Shown one piece after another: positions 7,642-16,103 of a stretch of 55,748 bases of DNA (its first letter is position 1; every line of letters starts with the position of its first letter). The DNA lies in IMG/VR virus record IMGVR_UViG_3300047163_000066, positions 1-55,748 of that record; one strand, given 5' to 3'. The stretch is from a virus. Below the pieces are notes generated by a model. It was given only the letters and a program-made list of their open reading frames with translations, did no database searches and was not told the DNA's origin. Position numbers and translations under genes: made by a program.

Positions 7642-8207
7642 GCCGCTGGTCCGACATCCGCGACACGCTCGCGGTCGCGCGCGACGCCGCCGAGGACCGC
7701 AAGCCGTGGCTCGCGGTCAAGCTGGTGTGCGACGTCGCGCCGGACTTTCGCTACGTCAAGCGTCGAGCGCGCAAGGAGCATCCGAGGCCGCACTTCGAGA
7801 CCGAGGGGGACTACGACGAGTACGACGAAGACGGCGACGAGCGCTACGTCGAGCCCGAGCCGCTCGTCGACCAGCGCCGTCGCATCGCCGCCGAGTGGAA
7901 GCGCATCGACTGGCACGCGTGGATCCGCGGTTGGTCCGGCACCGGCATCGGCATTCTCGACATCGCCTCGTACAGCGACATCCTCCGTGACCACTATTCG
8001 AGCGAGACAGTCGAGGCTCTTGCCACGCGACCCTCCTTTGCTGCGCAGCTAACGAAGGCCACCGAGCTCGCTCGTGCCGGCTTGCCTGCAGTCCCCGGCG
8101 GTGACGGCTACGAGATGCGCGTCGGCTCCTACGCGAACCTCATGCGCCGCGCATGGAAGGTTGTACTCCCCGCGGACGTCGAGGACGACGCCGAGGTGCA
8201 GCCGTGA
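7638..8207 (+). CDS. Hypothetical protein with capsid-N-terminus-like motif (189 aa)
   Basis: GTG 7638 (GTGA overlap). It has an acidic linker (GDYDEYDEDGDE). Residues 108-140 (nt 7959-8057) follow D-x3-Y-x2-I-L-x2-HY-x4-V and end LTK, matching the start of the major capsid protein and of the protein at 6349. After it come GLPAVPGGDGYEM and a short C-terminus. The function is unknown. A capsid- or scaffold-interacting role is possible. Confidence 0.65.
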   Translation: MSRWSDIRDTLAVARDAAEDRKPWLAVKLVCDVAPDFRYVKRRARKEHPRPHFETEGDYDEYDEDGDERYVEPEPLVDQRRRIAAEWKRIDWHAWIRGWSGTGIGILDIASYSDILRDHYSSETVEALATRPSFAAQLTKATELARAGLPAVPGGDGYEMRVGSYANLMRRAWKVVLPADVEDDAEVQP

Positions 8208-8620
8208 TCCGCTCACCGCGCGCCACCGATCAGAGCTTCGTCGCGGCGACATGGACGCGCACGATGCAGCGCGTGCGCGGCGAGGGCCGCGCCATCGGCA
8301 AGCTCGTCGACCGCGTGCTCGAGCGCGCCGACACTCGCTGCCTCGTGCTGTCGCCAGCGCACGATCCTGACCGCATCCACGCGTGGATCGTCTACGCCGA
8401 AGGACCGAAGGTGCCGCTCGTCCATTACGTGTTCACCCGCCCCGAGCATCGCCGCAAGGGCTACGCGCGCGAGCTGCTTGCTCGTGCAGGCGTCCGCATC
8501 GACGCCGCGAGCGTGTTCACGCAGCAGTCGCGCGACACCGTGAAGCTCACCACCGCGTTCCCGATGGCGGCACACCTGCCGCTGCCCGAGTTCCTCAAGC
8601 CGTCGAAGGAGATCACGTGA
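8204..8620 (+). CDS. GNAT-family acetyltransferase-like protein (138 aa)
   Basis: GTG 8204 (GTGA overlap). The segment VHYVFTRPEHRRKGYARELL has the R-R-x-G-x-A/G acyl-CoA loop and following helix of GNAT enzymes, preceded by strands HAWIVYAEG and PLVHYVF. It is short for the family but complete in layout. The substrate is unknown. It stands just upstream of the GroES gene. Confidence 0.65.
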   Translation: MIRSPRATDQSFVAATWTRTMQRVRGEGRAIGKLVDRVLERADTRCLVLSPAHDPDRIHAWIVYAEGPKVPLVHYVFTRPEHRRKGYARELLARAGVRIDAASVFTQQSRDTVKLTTAFPMAAHLPLPEFLKPSKEIT

Positions 8621-9000
8621 AGGCGAACATGATTTACGACCGCATCCTGGTGCGCGTCATCCCCGCCGAGGGCAAGACGAAGGGCGGTCTCTTCGTCCCC
8701 GCATCGGTGCACGAGAACGCTCACCAGTGGCGCGGCGAGGTGCTCGCGGTCGGTCGCGGACGACAGTCCGAGATTTCCGCCGAGTGGGTCAAGCCGCAGG
8801 TCAAGGCCGGCGACGTCATCACGTTCATTCGCGCGCCGCAGTCGGGCGAGCAGGCCGTGCTCTCCATCGACCTCGGCGATGGCCAGGGCGACGAGGAGCT
8901 TCTCGTCATTCGCGAGGCGCACATCCTCTGCGTGCTCACCGAGCTGCCGCGCGCGACCGGATTGCGCGGCGTCGACGGCAAGGAGCTGCTCGTCCAGTGA
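8617..9000 (+). CDS. groES: Phage-encoded co-chaperonin, GroES/Cpn10 family
   Basis: 127 aa from GTG 8617. The first strand is IYDRILVRVIPAE, where GroES has a similar sequence. The mobile-loop region TKGGLFVP (residues 21-28) keeps the hydrophobic GG-L-F-V element that binds GroEL. GEVLAVGRGR, VKAGDVITF and the final strand REAHILCVL complete the beta-barrel. The length exceeds bacterial GroES (~97 aa) because of an insertion around residues 75-92 and a C-terminal tail. It probably replaces host GroES during capsid folding, as T4 gp31 does. Confidence 0.88.
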   Translation: MKANMIYDRILVRVIPAEGKTKGGLFVPASVHENAHQWRGEVLAVGRGRQSEISAEWVKPQVKAGDVITFIRAPQSGEQAVLSIDLGDGQGDEELLVIREAHILCVLTELPRATGLRGVDGKELLVQ

Positions 9001-9209
9001 GCGAGCCCGTCGCCACGTTCGCGATCATGCGTCGCGAGTACGGCTTTCCCGACGCGATCGTCGCCGTCACAGACGACGACACCATCGCCGCGCGCGTGAT
9101 GTTCGACGCCGCCATCAAGGCCGCTCCGCTCGCGTCACGTCCGGTCTCGTTCTACGTCGTGCGCACGCTGCGGCACGACGCGCCCTCCACCGCTCAGAAA
9201 GAGAACTAG
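8997..9209 (+). CDS. Small hypothetical protein (70 aa)
   Basis: GTG 8997 overlaps the GroES stop. It contains TFAIMRREYGFPDAIVAV and an Asp-rich turn (TDDDTIAA). No family recognised. It is supported by tight coupling and intact frame. Confidence 0.55.
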   Translation: MSEPVATFAIMRREYGFPDAIVAVTDDDTIAARVMFDAAIKAAPLASRPVSFYVVRTLRHDAPSTAQKEN

Positions 9210-9211
9210 CC

Positions 9212-9427
9212 ATGGCCACCGCACCCGCTGCCCCCACCGCTCTCGGCGACACCGTCCTCGCGCTCAGCGACGAGGGCACTAGCTGTCCGGCGCTCGTCGT
9301 CGGCCTCAACAGCGACGGCACTGTCAATCTCCACCGCTTCGTGGGCGCCGGCATCTCGCCGCAGCTCAACGCGTCGCTCGCGACCTCGGGTCCGGCGGCC
9401 GCGGGGCAGTACACGGCCAAGCCGTGA
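9212..9427 (+). CDS. Small hypothetical protein (71 aa)
   Basis: ATG 9212 follows an AGAAAGAGAA purine stretch. The product is a small beta-rich protein with low-complexity Ala/Pro ends (GDTVLALSDEGTSCPALVVG, DGTVNLHRFVG). No family recognised; possibly a small virion or decoration protein. Confidence 0.55.
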   Translation: MATAPAAPTALGDTVLALSDEGTSCPALVVGLNSDGTVNLHRFVGAGISPQLNASLATSGPAAAGQYTAKP

Positions 9428-9525
9428 GCGACGGCATCCTGTTGATGGTGCTGGCCATGGTCGGGTTCCTGTTCGGCCGCGAGGTGCGCCGGATGACCGA
9501 CGAGCGGACGGAGCAGAAGCCATGA
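9424..9525 (+). CDS. Single-span membrane mini-protein (33 aa)
   Basis: GTG 9424 overlaps the preceding stop and its TGA overlaps the next ATG (9522). One hydrophobic helix (ILLMVLAMVGFLFG) precedes a charged tail (REVRRMTDERTEQKP). Both ends fit the operon coupling, which makes the short gene credible. Function unknown. Confidence 0.5.
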   Translation: MSDGILLMVLAMVGFLFGREVRRMTDERTEQKP

Positions 9526-9806
9526 TCGTCGCCGTCTACTTCCACCGTTCGATCACCGCGTTCGAGCACGAGCCCGACGTCGACGAGTGGATCATCGGCG
9601 CCGAGCGCGTGAAGAACTACGGCGTCGTCTGCATCGAGAAGGGCAACGCGTACATCTTCGAGTGGATTTCGCGCGCCGAGAAGACGAAGGGCCAGCGCAA
9701 GCGGGTCCGCGTGCCGCTCACGAACGTGAGCGCGGTGCTCGAGGTGGACGAGATCGAGAAGCCGAAGACCGAGGCCGAGAAGCCCAAGACGGCGGTGACG
9801 CCGTGA
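9522..9806 (+). CDS. Hypothetical protein (94 aa)
   Basis: ATG 9522 (ATGA). The globular start (MIVAVYFHRSITAFEH, GVVCIEKGNAYIFEWI) is followed by a Lys/Glu/Pro repeat tail (EKPKTEAEKPKTAVTP). No family recognised. Confidence 0.6.
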   Translation: MIVAVYFHRSITAFEHEPDVDEWIIGAERVKNYGVVCIEKGNAYIFEWISRAEKTKGQRKRVRVPLTNVSAVLEVDEIEKPKTEAEKPKTAVTP

Positions 9807-10345
9807 AGGTCGAGAAGCCGCCGGCGCTCACCATCGCGCAGTTCGCCACAGACAACAGCGCGCCGTCGACGTGGCGACGCGAGGCACGAGAGGCCACGCT
9901 GCAAGGCCGCGGTGCGGACCCGTGGAACACGCTGCCCTCCACGCGCGAGTACGGCCCGCGCGACGCCGAGGACCACGTCGCGCAGCAGAGTGAAGCGGAA
10001 GGCGGCTCCATCGCGGTGGCGATGACGCTGCCCGGTCGGCCGGACGAGTCCGTGATGCGCCAGGGCTTCTGGCCGGCCACGCCGCGCGCGGCCGAGCTCG
10101 CCAGCGACGCCGCTCTGCCCGCGGCGCCGGACCCGTTCCCGGATCCTCCTCCGCTGCCGCCCGTCGTTCCGCTGCCACCCCAACCGATCACGCTCGAAGG
10201 CGAGCACGCCGCGGCGTACGACGAGTTCCAGCTCGCCGCGGCCGCGCTCGAAGCTGCCACGCGCGCGATGCTCGCGGCGCAGCAGCGTTACCAGGCGGCG
10301 ATCGCCAAGCTCTCGCCGCTCGCGGCGAAGACGCAGCGCGCATGA
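9803..10345 (+). CDS. Proline-rich hypothetical protein (180 aa)
   Basis: GTG 9803 (GTGA). The N-terminal half is polar. The middle is a long Pro stretch (PDPFPDPPPLPPVVPLPPQP). The C-terminus is a coiled-coil-like Ala/Gln helix (ALEAATRAMLAAQQRYQAAI). The layout could fit a capsid-associated or small-terminase-like protein, since it precedes TerL by two genes, but no signature confirms that. Confidence 0.55.
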   Translation: MKVEKPPALTIAQFATDNSAPSTWRREAREATLQGRGADPWNTLPSTREYGPRDAEDHVAQQSEAEGGSIAVAMTLPGRPDESVMRQGFWPATPRAAELASDAALPAAPDPFPDPPPLPPVVPLPPQPITLEGEHAAAYDEFQLAAAALEAATRAMLAAQQRYQAAIAKLSPLAAKTQRA

Positions 10346-10560
10346 GCAGCGATGCCGATCGACTCGAGCGCGCGCGTGTCGAAGTGAAGCGCTATGACAC
10401 GCCGCGCCTCGTGCGAGAGTTCCGCGACTGGTGCGGCGCTTGCTCGTCGGATCGCAGCATTGCGTACACGCAAGCCATCCAGGATGAACTGCTGGGCCGC
10501 ATCATGATCTTGCAGAACATCGCCGAGTCGGTCGGGCTTGCGCCACCACCGTGCGGGTGA
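10342..10560 (+). CDS. Small hypothetical protein upstream of TerL (72 aa)
   Basis: ATG 10342 (ATGA overlap). It is helical, with RLERARVEVKRYDTPRLVRE, two close Cys (WCGACS) and IQDELLGRIMILQNI. It sits in the usual position of a small terminase subunit, but at 72 aa it is short and has no clear HTH. The role is unassigned. Confidence 0.55.
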   Translation: MSSDADRLERARVEVKRYDTPRLVREFRDWCGACSSDRSIAYTQAIQDELLGRIMILQNIAESVGLAPPPCG

Positions 10561-10566
10561 GCGCGC

Positions 10567-12282
10567 ATGGACCGCGCCCGCGCAGCGCAGCTCCTCGCTG
10601 AACATCGCCGGCGCCGCAAGGCGGCCGAGCAGGCGAAGACCGACGCCGCGGCCGCGCTTGAGACGCCTAAGCGCGTAGCGGCGCTCGCCGCCGACCTCCG
10701 CGCCATCTACCACCCCAAGCAGCGGGCGTTCTTCCGCTCGCTGGCCAAGCTGCGCGCCACCACGAAGACGCGGCGCGCCGGCGCGACCTCGGGCGGATGC
10801 CGCGAGCTCATCGCACGCGCCATCGAACTGCCCGGCTTCCGCGCGGTGTACGTCACGACAACGCGCATCGAGGCCCGCGCGCGTGCGTGGGAGAACGACA
10901 CGAAGAGCGGCTTCGTCGACATCCTGCGGATGTACGGCCGCGACATTCCGGGCGTCGCGCTCGAGACGCTCGACCTCGCCGGCATCACGGTGCAGGTGCG
11001 CCAGCAGGACATGGCGCTCGAGTTCTCGAACGGCTCTCGCCTCGAGCTGTTCGGCGCCGACGACAAGCGAGCGATCAACAAGCTCCGCGGCATCACGAAG
11101 CACGTCTTCTGGTTCGACGAGGCGCAGGACTTCCAGTGGCTCGAGCGCATCTACAAGAGCGTCGTCGTCCCCGCGCGCTCCGACTTCAAGGGCGAGTGCT
11201 GGCTCACCGGCACGCCCGGCGAGGACTGCTCGGGCATGTTCTGGGAAGTCACGCGCGACGACGGACAACCGCGCCTCAAGGGTTGGGAGGTGCACGCGTT
11301 CTCGCTCGTCGACAACCCGTACTTCGGCTGCGTTGTGTGGCGCGACAGCGAGTGGTACGTCGTCGACCACACCGCCGCGGAGGTCGGCCCGTTCGCGACG
11401 GAAGCCGAGGCCGAAGCGAAGGCCATCGAGGTGCGATGGACCGGCGTGGCGCTCGACGCGCTCGAAGAGAACGGATGGACCACCGACGATCCCGACTTCC
11501 AGCGCGAGTATCTCGGCAAGTGGGTCAAGAGCGACGCGCGCTTCGTCTACGCGGCGAACGCGGTGCCGTTGCATCAGCTCACGTTCGCGCCCGTGCGCGT
11601 CGACGCCGATGGGGCGCCCGACCTTGCTGCGGCGCTCGCCGACCTGCCCGAGTACAGCAACGGGCGCGAGTACTTCCTCGTGCTCGGCGCCGATCTCGGC
11701 ACGCGAGACGACTTCGCCGAGGTCGTGTGGGCATGGTCGCTCGCCGACGACGTGCTCTACGAGGTCTGCAGCTGGAAGCGGCCCGGGCTCGACTACGACG
11801 AGATGGCGGCGAACCTCGTCGCGCTGCGCGAGCAGGCGTACATCGGGCTCGTCACCGCAGACGCTGGCGGCGGCGGCAAGCCGGCGGTGATGGGCTGGTC
11901 GAAGAAGTGGGTCGAGCGCTACGAGATTCCAATCGTCGAGGCGACGAAGGAGAACAAGGAGGTTGCGATCAAGCAGCTCAATACGGACATCCGCAAGGGC
12001 CGCATCAAGCTACGCGCGGGCGGCGCACTGCTCGGCGAGTGGCTCACGCACCGGTGGGCGCGCGTTCGCAGCGCGACCGGAAAGAAAGTCGAAGACGCAA
12101 CGACCGCGAACCATTGCGCCGACGCAGCGCTTTACGCCCACCGCGAGAGCTACCACCACCGTCACCGCAAACCGGACTTGAAACTCGAACCCGGATCATC
12201 AGAATGGGTCGAGCGTCAAGAGCAAGCGATGCTCGAAAACGCACTCGACAATGCCGGACACGGGAACCCCTTCGGATGGTGA
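10567..12282 (+). CDS. terL: Terminase large subunit
   Basis: 571 aa. A Walker A-type loop RRAGATSG (about 69-76), Walker B VFWFDEAQD (180-188) and coupling motif LTGTPG (213-218) form the packaging ATPase. The C-terminal RNase H-like nuclease has acidic residues near 376 (LGADLGTRDD), 432 (TADAGGGGK) and 519 (NHCADAALY). It translocates and cuts phage DNA at the portal. A following gene starts 32 nt inside its 3' end. Identification is firm; the packaging mode cannot be read from the sequence. Confidence 0.92.
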   Translation: MDRARAAQLLAEHRRRRKAAEQAKTDAAAALETPKRVAALAADLRAIYHPKQRAFFRSLAKLRATTKTRRAGATSGGCRELIARAIELPGFRAVYVTTTRIEARARAWENDTKSGFVDILRMYGRDIPGVALETLDLAGITVQVRQQDMALEFSNGSRLELFGADDKRAINKLRGITKHVFWFDEAQDFQWLERIYKSVVVPARSDFKGECWLTGTPGEDCSGMFWEVTRDDGQPRLKGWEVHAFSLVDNPYFGCVVWRDSEWYVVDHTAAEVGPFATEAEAEAKAIEVRWTGVALDALEENGWTTDDPDFQREYLGKWVKSDARFVYAANAVPLHQLTFAPVRVDADGAPDLAAALADLPEYSNGREYFLVLGADLGTRDDFAEVVWAWSLADDVLYEVCSWKRPGLDYDEMAANLVALREQAYIGLVTADAGGGGKPAVMGWSKKWVERYEIPIVEATKENKEVAIKQLNTDIRKGRIKLRAGGALLGEWLTHRWARVRSATGKKVEDATTANHCADAALYAHRESYHHRHRKPDLKLEPGSSEWVERQEQAMLENALDNAGHGNPFGW

Positions 12283-12541
12283 TCAGCTCGGTCGCGCGGA
12301 CTATCGCGAAGCCAAGAGCCTGCTCACGCACTGCCACGCGCACGGCGTCGTCCCGTTGGTGATCTCCGTCGGTAGCGTTCGCATCGAGCTGTCCGAGGCG
12401 CCTTACATCAAGCCGACCTCGTCGCGCCACGCGCCGCCCACTGCCGAAGATGGCAATCGCCTCATCCGCGAGTACGGCGGCTCCGTACTCGCGGACGCGC
12501 TCGGCGAGCACGAGTCGCTGAGCATGGAGCCGACGAAGTGA
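12251..12541 (+). CDS. Hypothetical protein (96 aa)
   Basis: ATG 12251 lies inside the end of terL in another frame (32-nt overlap). It contains ADYREAKSLLTHCHAHGV and LVISVGSVRIELSE. Its stop overlaps the next GTG. No family recognised. The position between terminase and portal suggests a head-assembly role. Confidence 0.6.
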   Translation: MPDTGTPSDGDQLGRADYREAKSLLTHCHAHGVVPLVISVGSVRIELSEAPYIKPTSSRHAPPTAEDGNRLIREYGGSVLADALGEHESLSMEPTK

Positions 12542-12888
12542 CCGAGCTGCGCGATCGCTACGATGTCGAGAGCGCGTGGTTCGCGGACCAGCAGGCGCGC
12601 TATGCCGCGTTCCAGCTCTCTATGTCGCGCGTGCTGATCGACGTGCTCGAGGAGTGGCGCCTCGCGGGGCCCGACAACGCGGCCCGGCACACGATCCACG
12701 TCATCGAGCCCTCGTTCGCCATCCGTGAGGCGCGCGCGCGTCGCGACTGGTGGCATGAGTTCTACGCCGGCGATCCCGACGACGAAGAGGACCAGCGCTG
12801 GCACGCCGGTCGTGAGCGCTTCTTCCATTCCGAACCGTCGCCGGGAAGCGCGCGAGGCACCATGAGTGCCTGCCGTCCTCACCGATAG
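12538..12888 (+). CDS. Hypothetical protein (116 aa)
   Basis: GTG 12538. It is helical and Trp/Arg-rich (DVESAWFADQQARYAAFQLS, DEEDQRWHAGRERF). It overlaps the portal gene start (GTG 12866) by 23 nt. No family recognised. Confidence 0.55.
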   Translation: MTELRDRYDVESAWFADQQARYAAFQLSMSRVLIDVLEEWRLAGPDNAARHTIHVIEPSFAIREARARRDWWHEFYAGDPDDEEDQRWHAGRERFFHSEPSPGSARGTMSACRPHR

Positions 12889-14842
12889 TTCCGTAGCCGC
12901 CGAGAAGCTCGGCACGTCGCGATGGTGGACGCTGAAAGACAGCGCCGCGCCCGCGGCGTTGTGGGGGTGGATCGACCGCCTCCGCTCGAGCCACCACGCG
13001 CACGCCCTCATGGACCTCGTCCACGAGGCCATCTACGAAGACCGCCCGCTCGGCACTTCGAGCGACGTCTCCGGCGCCGCATACCTCCGCCGCGAGGCCT
13101 CGGCGCCCGCGACGCTCAACATCACGCGCTCGATGGTGGACACCGTCGTCGCTCGCCTCGGCAAGCGACGCCCGATGCCATGCATCTCCGCCGACGACGC
13201 GGGTTGGAGCGAGAAGCGCTTCGCGCAGCGCGCGAGCCGCGTGCTGCGCCGCAAGATGGGCCAGAGCGCTGTCGAGCGCATGTGCCCGGTCGCGCTGCGC
13301 AGCGCCGTCATCCGCGGCACCGGCGTCGCGAAGGTCTACTCGCGCAACGGCGATGTCGCGGTCGAAGAGGTCCCGCGCTACGAGATCGTCGTCGACCCTC
13401 GCGACGCCCGCTACGGCGCGCCGCGCACGATGGCGCAGGTCAAGCTCGCCAGCCGTGACGTGCTCGCCAGCCGCTTCCCGAAGGCGGCCAAGGACATCCG
13501 TGAGGCGCCCGTCGCGACGCGCGAGTTCTGGGAGTTCGGCGTCGGCGAGGACATCGCCGCGGCGCCCGACCAGATCGAAGTCGCCGAGTCGTGGCATCTG
13601 CCGAGCTCGTACAACGCGGATGACGGCGGCCACATCATCTCCATCCGCGGGAAGGTCCTGTTCCGCGAGAAGTGGAAGCGCGAGCGCTACCCGTTCGCGT
13701 TCATGCACTGGTCCGCGCCGACGCGCGGCTTCTGGGGCCACGGGCTCGTCGAGGACCTCCGCGGCATCCAGGCCAAGGTCAACGACCTTGCGCGCGACGC
13801 CCAGCAGGCGCTGTGGTTCGCGAGCGCGCTCAAGATCTTCGCGCAGCGCGGCTCGAACCTCGTCAAGCAGCACCTGCGCTCGCGCGACTTCTCGGTCGTC
13901 GAGACCGATGGCGCCGTGCCGCAGTACATCGCGCCGTCGCCCATCTCGCCGCAGACCATCCAGTTCCTCGAGTGGCTGCTCCAGCAGGCCTATCAGATTA
14001 GCGGCATCTCGCAGGCCTCCGCCGCCAGCAAGAACCCGCTCGGCTCGAACGCGTCGGGCAAGGCGCTCGACACGATGTACGACCTCGAGAGCGACCGCTT
14101 CTCGCACGTCGAGCTGCAGTACGCGATGTTCCGCGTCGACATCGGGCACTGCATGCTCGATGAAGCGCGGGCGATCGCGAACGACAACGAAGATCCGAAG
14201 GCCCGCAAGGCCGCGTGGATCAGCGAAATCGACTGGGACAAGGTCGACGTCGACTGCGGCGACTACCACCTCATCCTCGAGCCCGTGAACTTCCTGACCG
14301 ACTCGCGGTCCGGGAAGCTCGATCAGGTCAACGACCTCGCGAAGGCCGGACTCCTCAACGACCCGATGCAGACGGCCGCGCTCTTCGACGAGCCCGACCT
14401 CGTCCGCGCGAACCGACACCTCCTCGGACCGTACCGCTTGCTCGAGCGGATCATGGAGGACCTCGCGAACGTCGACGCCGACCTCGAGCCGCTCACGCCG
14501 ACGCCGTACCTGCTCGCTTTCGCGCCGCTCGCGAAGTCGATGGCGCTCGGCGAGCTCTGCAACGTCGAGGCGGAAGCGAAGAACGACAACGACGACAAGG
14601 TCGCCGACCGCTTCCGCTGGTTCCTCGACATGCTCAAGGCCGCCGGCGACGCCGCGACCGCGCAGGCCACCGCCGCGCCGCCGCCCGGCGCGCTCGGCGC
14701 AGATCCGAATGCTCCACCGATGCCGGGTCCGCCCGGCGCACCGCCGCCCGGCATGCCGATGATTCCGGCTGATGCGATGGGCGGCATGGCGAGTCAAGCG
14801 GCCGCGGGGATGCCCGTGCCGATGCAAGGGATGGCCGCGTAA
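12866..14842 (+). CDS. Portal (head-tail connector) protein
   Basis: 658 aa, in the size range of large podovirus-type portals, between TerL and scaffold. Characteristic stretches include EVPRYEIVVDPRDARYGAPR, RGFWGHGLVEDLRGIQAKVN and QQAYQISGISQASAASKNP. The C-terminus is Pro/Gly/Met-rich and disordered. It forms the dodecameric ring for DNA entry and tail attachment. The start GTG 12866 was chosen because it gives a continuous portal N-terminus; it overlaps the previous gene. Confidence 0.88.
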   Translation: MPAVLTDSSVAAEKLGTSRWWTLKDSAAPAALWGWIDRLRSSHHAHALMDLVHEAIYEDRPLGTSSDVSGAAYLRREASAPATLNITRSMVDTVVARLGKRRPMPCISADDAGWSEKRFAQRASRVLRRKMGQSAVERMCPVALRSAVIRGTGVAKVYSRNGDVAVEEVPRYEIVVDPRDARYGAPRTMAQVKLASRDVLASRFPKAAKDIREAPVATREFWEFGVGEDIAAAPDQIEVAESWHLPSSYNADDGGHIISIRGKVLFREKWKRERYPFAFMHWSAPTRGFWGHGLVEDLRGIQAKVNDLARDAQQALWFASALKIFAQRGSNLVKQHLRSRDFSVVETDGAVPQYIAPSPISPQTIQFLEWLLQQAYQISGISQASAASKNPLGSNASGKALDTMYDLESDRFSHVELQYAMFRVDIGHCMLDEARAIANDNEDPKARKAAWISEIDWDKVDVDCGDYHLILEPVNFLTDSRSGKLDQVNDLAKAGLLNDPMQTAALFDEPDLVRANRHLLGPYRLLERIMEDLANVDADLEPLTPTPYLLAFAPLAKSMALGELCNVEAEAKNDNDDKVADRFRWFLDMLKAAGDAATAQATAAPPPGALGADPNAPPMPGPPGAPPPGMPMIPADAMGGMASQAAAGMPVPMQGMAA

Positions 14843-16032
14843 TGGAAGACATCATCGAGATCCCGACCGAGAGCCAGGCTGTCATTCTGCCGACCGAGAA
14901 GGGCGGCGCCGCCGACATCCTCTCGACCGAGCATCGCATCAGCGACAACACGCGTCGCGTCTTCAAAGAGAAGATGGCGGAGCGCCGCGCGAAGGAAGCC
15001 GAGCTCGCGCGCACCGCGGTCTCGCTCTACCCCGAAGATGCTCCGGCGGCCGCTGCTGCGCCGACAGCCGCCATTCCGGCGGCCACGCCGGGAGCCTCGC
15101 CAGCGGCGGCCGCCGAGGCTCCTGCGCAGGTCGAGCCCGAGCAGCCGATCGCCGCTCCGTCGGGCCCGAACATCGCCGACATCGTCGCGCAGCAGCACGC
15201 CGCAGCCCTCGAGCTGCGCGAGCAAGCACTCATCCAGCGTGAGCAGGAGATCGACGCCCGCGCCGCCGCGATCGCTGCCAAGGAGCACGGCCGCTCCTCG
15301 TACGCGCAGAAGCCAGCCGACACCATCCGTGCGCTCGTGAAGGAGTGGACCGGCGCCGACGGCGACGAGCTCCGCGACGAGATCGCCGACCTCATCACCG
15401 ACCTCTCGGCGACCATGCTCAACGTCCCCGTGCCCGAGGCCTTCAAGGCCCGCGCGGAAGGCCGCAAGGCGCTGCGCTCGGTGAACGCGTGGAAGGCGGA
15501 GGCGGCCGAGCAAGAGGCCAAGGCCACCGCGGCGCGCGAGGCCGCCGACCAGCAAGCGCGCGAGCAGAACGCCGTGCGCGTGATCGGCGGCTTCATCGGC
15601 ACCGCGAAGGACAAGTACCCGCACCTCGCGGCCGAGGACAACGCGGCGGCGATCGTGTTCGACCTCATCAAGCGCGAGGCCGCGGCGAGCCCGAACCCGG
15701 CGACGTTCCGCCCCGACTGGGAATCCGCTGCGAAGCGCGCGAACGAGTACTTCAAGAAACGCAACGACGAGTGGTTCGCCGCTCGTCAACCTCTGCTCGT
15801 ACCGCCGGCGACCAAGCCCGCGCCCGCAGCTGCGCCCGCCGTGCAACAGGGAGAGCGACAGGGAGTTCGCTCGAGCACGCTGACGCATCAGGACGCCTCG
15901 GTCACGGTCGCGCCCTCGGAGCCTGCAGCCGCTGTCGTCGATGAAGACGCCAACGCGCCGTACGACCGAGACGCGGCAACGAAGCGGCTGTTCGCGCGAT
16001 GGCGCGAAAAGATCAAAGTCGCGCGCCAGTAA
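14842..16032 (+). CDS. Capsid scaffolding protein
   Basis: 396 aa, starting at ATG 14842 overlapping the portal stop and followed by the capsid gene. It is very Ala/Glu-rich with an Ala/Pro linker (residues 65-110) and long coiled-coil-like helices (LELREQALIQREQEIDARAA, AAEQEAKATAAREAADQQAR). The C-terminus is basic (FARWREKIKVARQ), as needed for capsid binding by scaffolds. The assignment rests on position and composition. Confidence 0.8.
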   Translation: MEDIIEIPTESQAVILPTEKGGAADILSTEHRISDNTRRVFKEKMAERRAKEAELARTAVSLYPEDAPAAAAAPTAAIPAATPGASPAAAAEAPAQVEPEQPIAAPSGPNIADIVAQQHAAALELREQALIQREQEIDARAAAIAAKEHGRSSYAQKPADTIRALVKEWTGADGDELRDEIADLITDLSATMLNVPVPEAFKARAEGRKALRSVNAWKAEAAEQEAKATAAREAADQQAREQNAVRVIGGFIGTAKDKYPHLAAEDNAAAIVFDLIKREAAASPNPATFRPDWESAAKRANEYFKKRNDEWFAARQPLLVPPATKPAPAAAPAVQQGERQGVRSSTLTHQDASVTVAPSEPAAAVVDEDANAPYDRDAATKRLFARWREKIKVARQ

Positions 16033-16073
16033 CGCGCGGCCACGAAGACGAGCAGGGAGCTCGCAATCCACAC

Positions 16074-16088
16074 GTCCGGTAACCGGAC
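16074..16088 (+). promoter_or_regulatory. Perfect dyad upstream of the capsid gene
   Basis: GTCCGGT-A-ACCGGAC lies in the 71-nt gap before the capsid start. As RNA it can form a 6-bp stem with a TAA loop. There is no U-tract, so it is not a classical terminator. It could be an operator, an RNase processing hairpin or a translation control element for the most abundant protein. Confidence 0.4.
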
Positions 16089-16103
16089 AGAAACGGACTC
16101 CCT

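Noticed and set aside
10288-11574. Long antisense frame over terL
   Set aside because: Same GC-driven artefact; no protein-like features, and it is opposite to strong TerL motifs.
10797-12362. 521-codon frame overlapping terL on the same strand
   Set aside because: Unlike the methylase overlap, it is nearly all Arg/Ala/Gly with no recognisable motifs and is explained by codon bias.
12922-14842. Alternative frames within the portal gene
   Set aside because: They lack portal-like sequence; the 658-aa frame alone matches family features.
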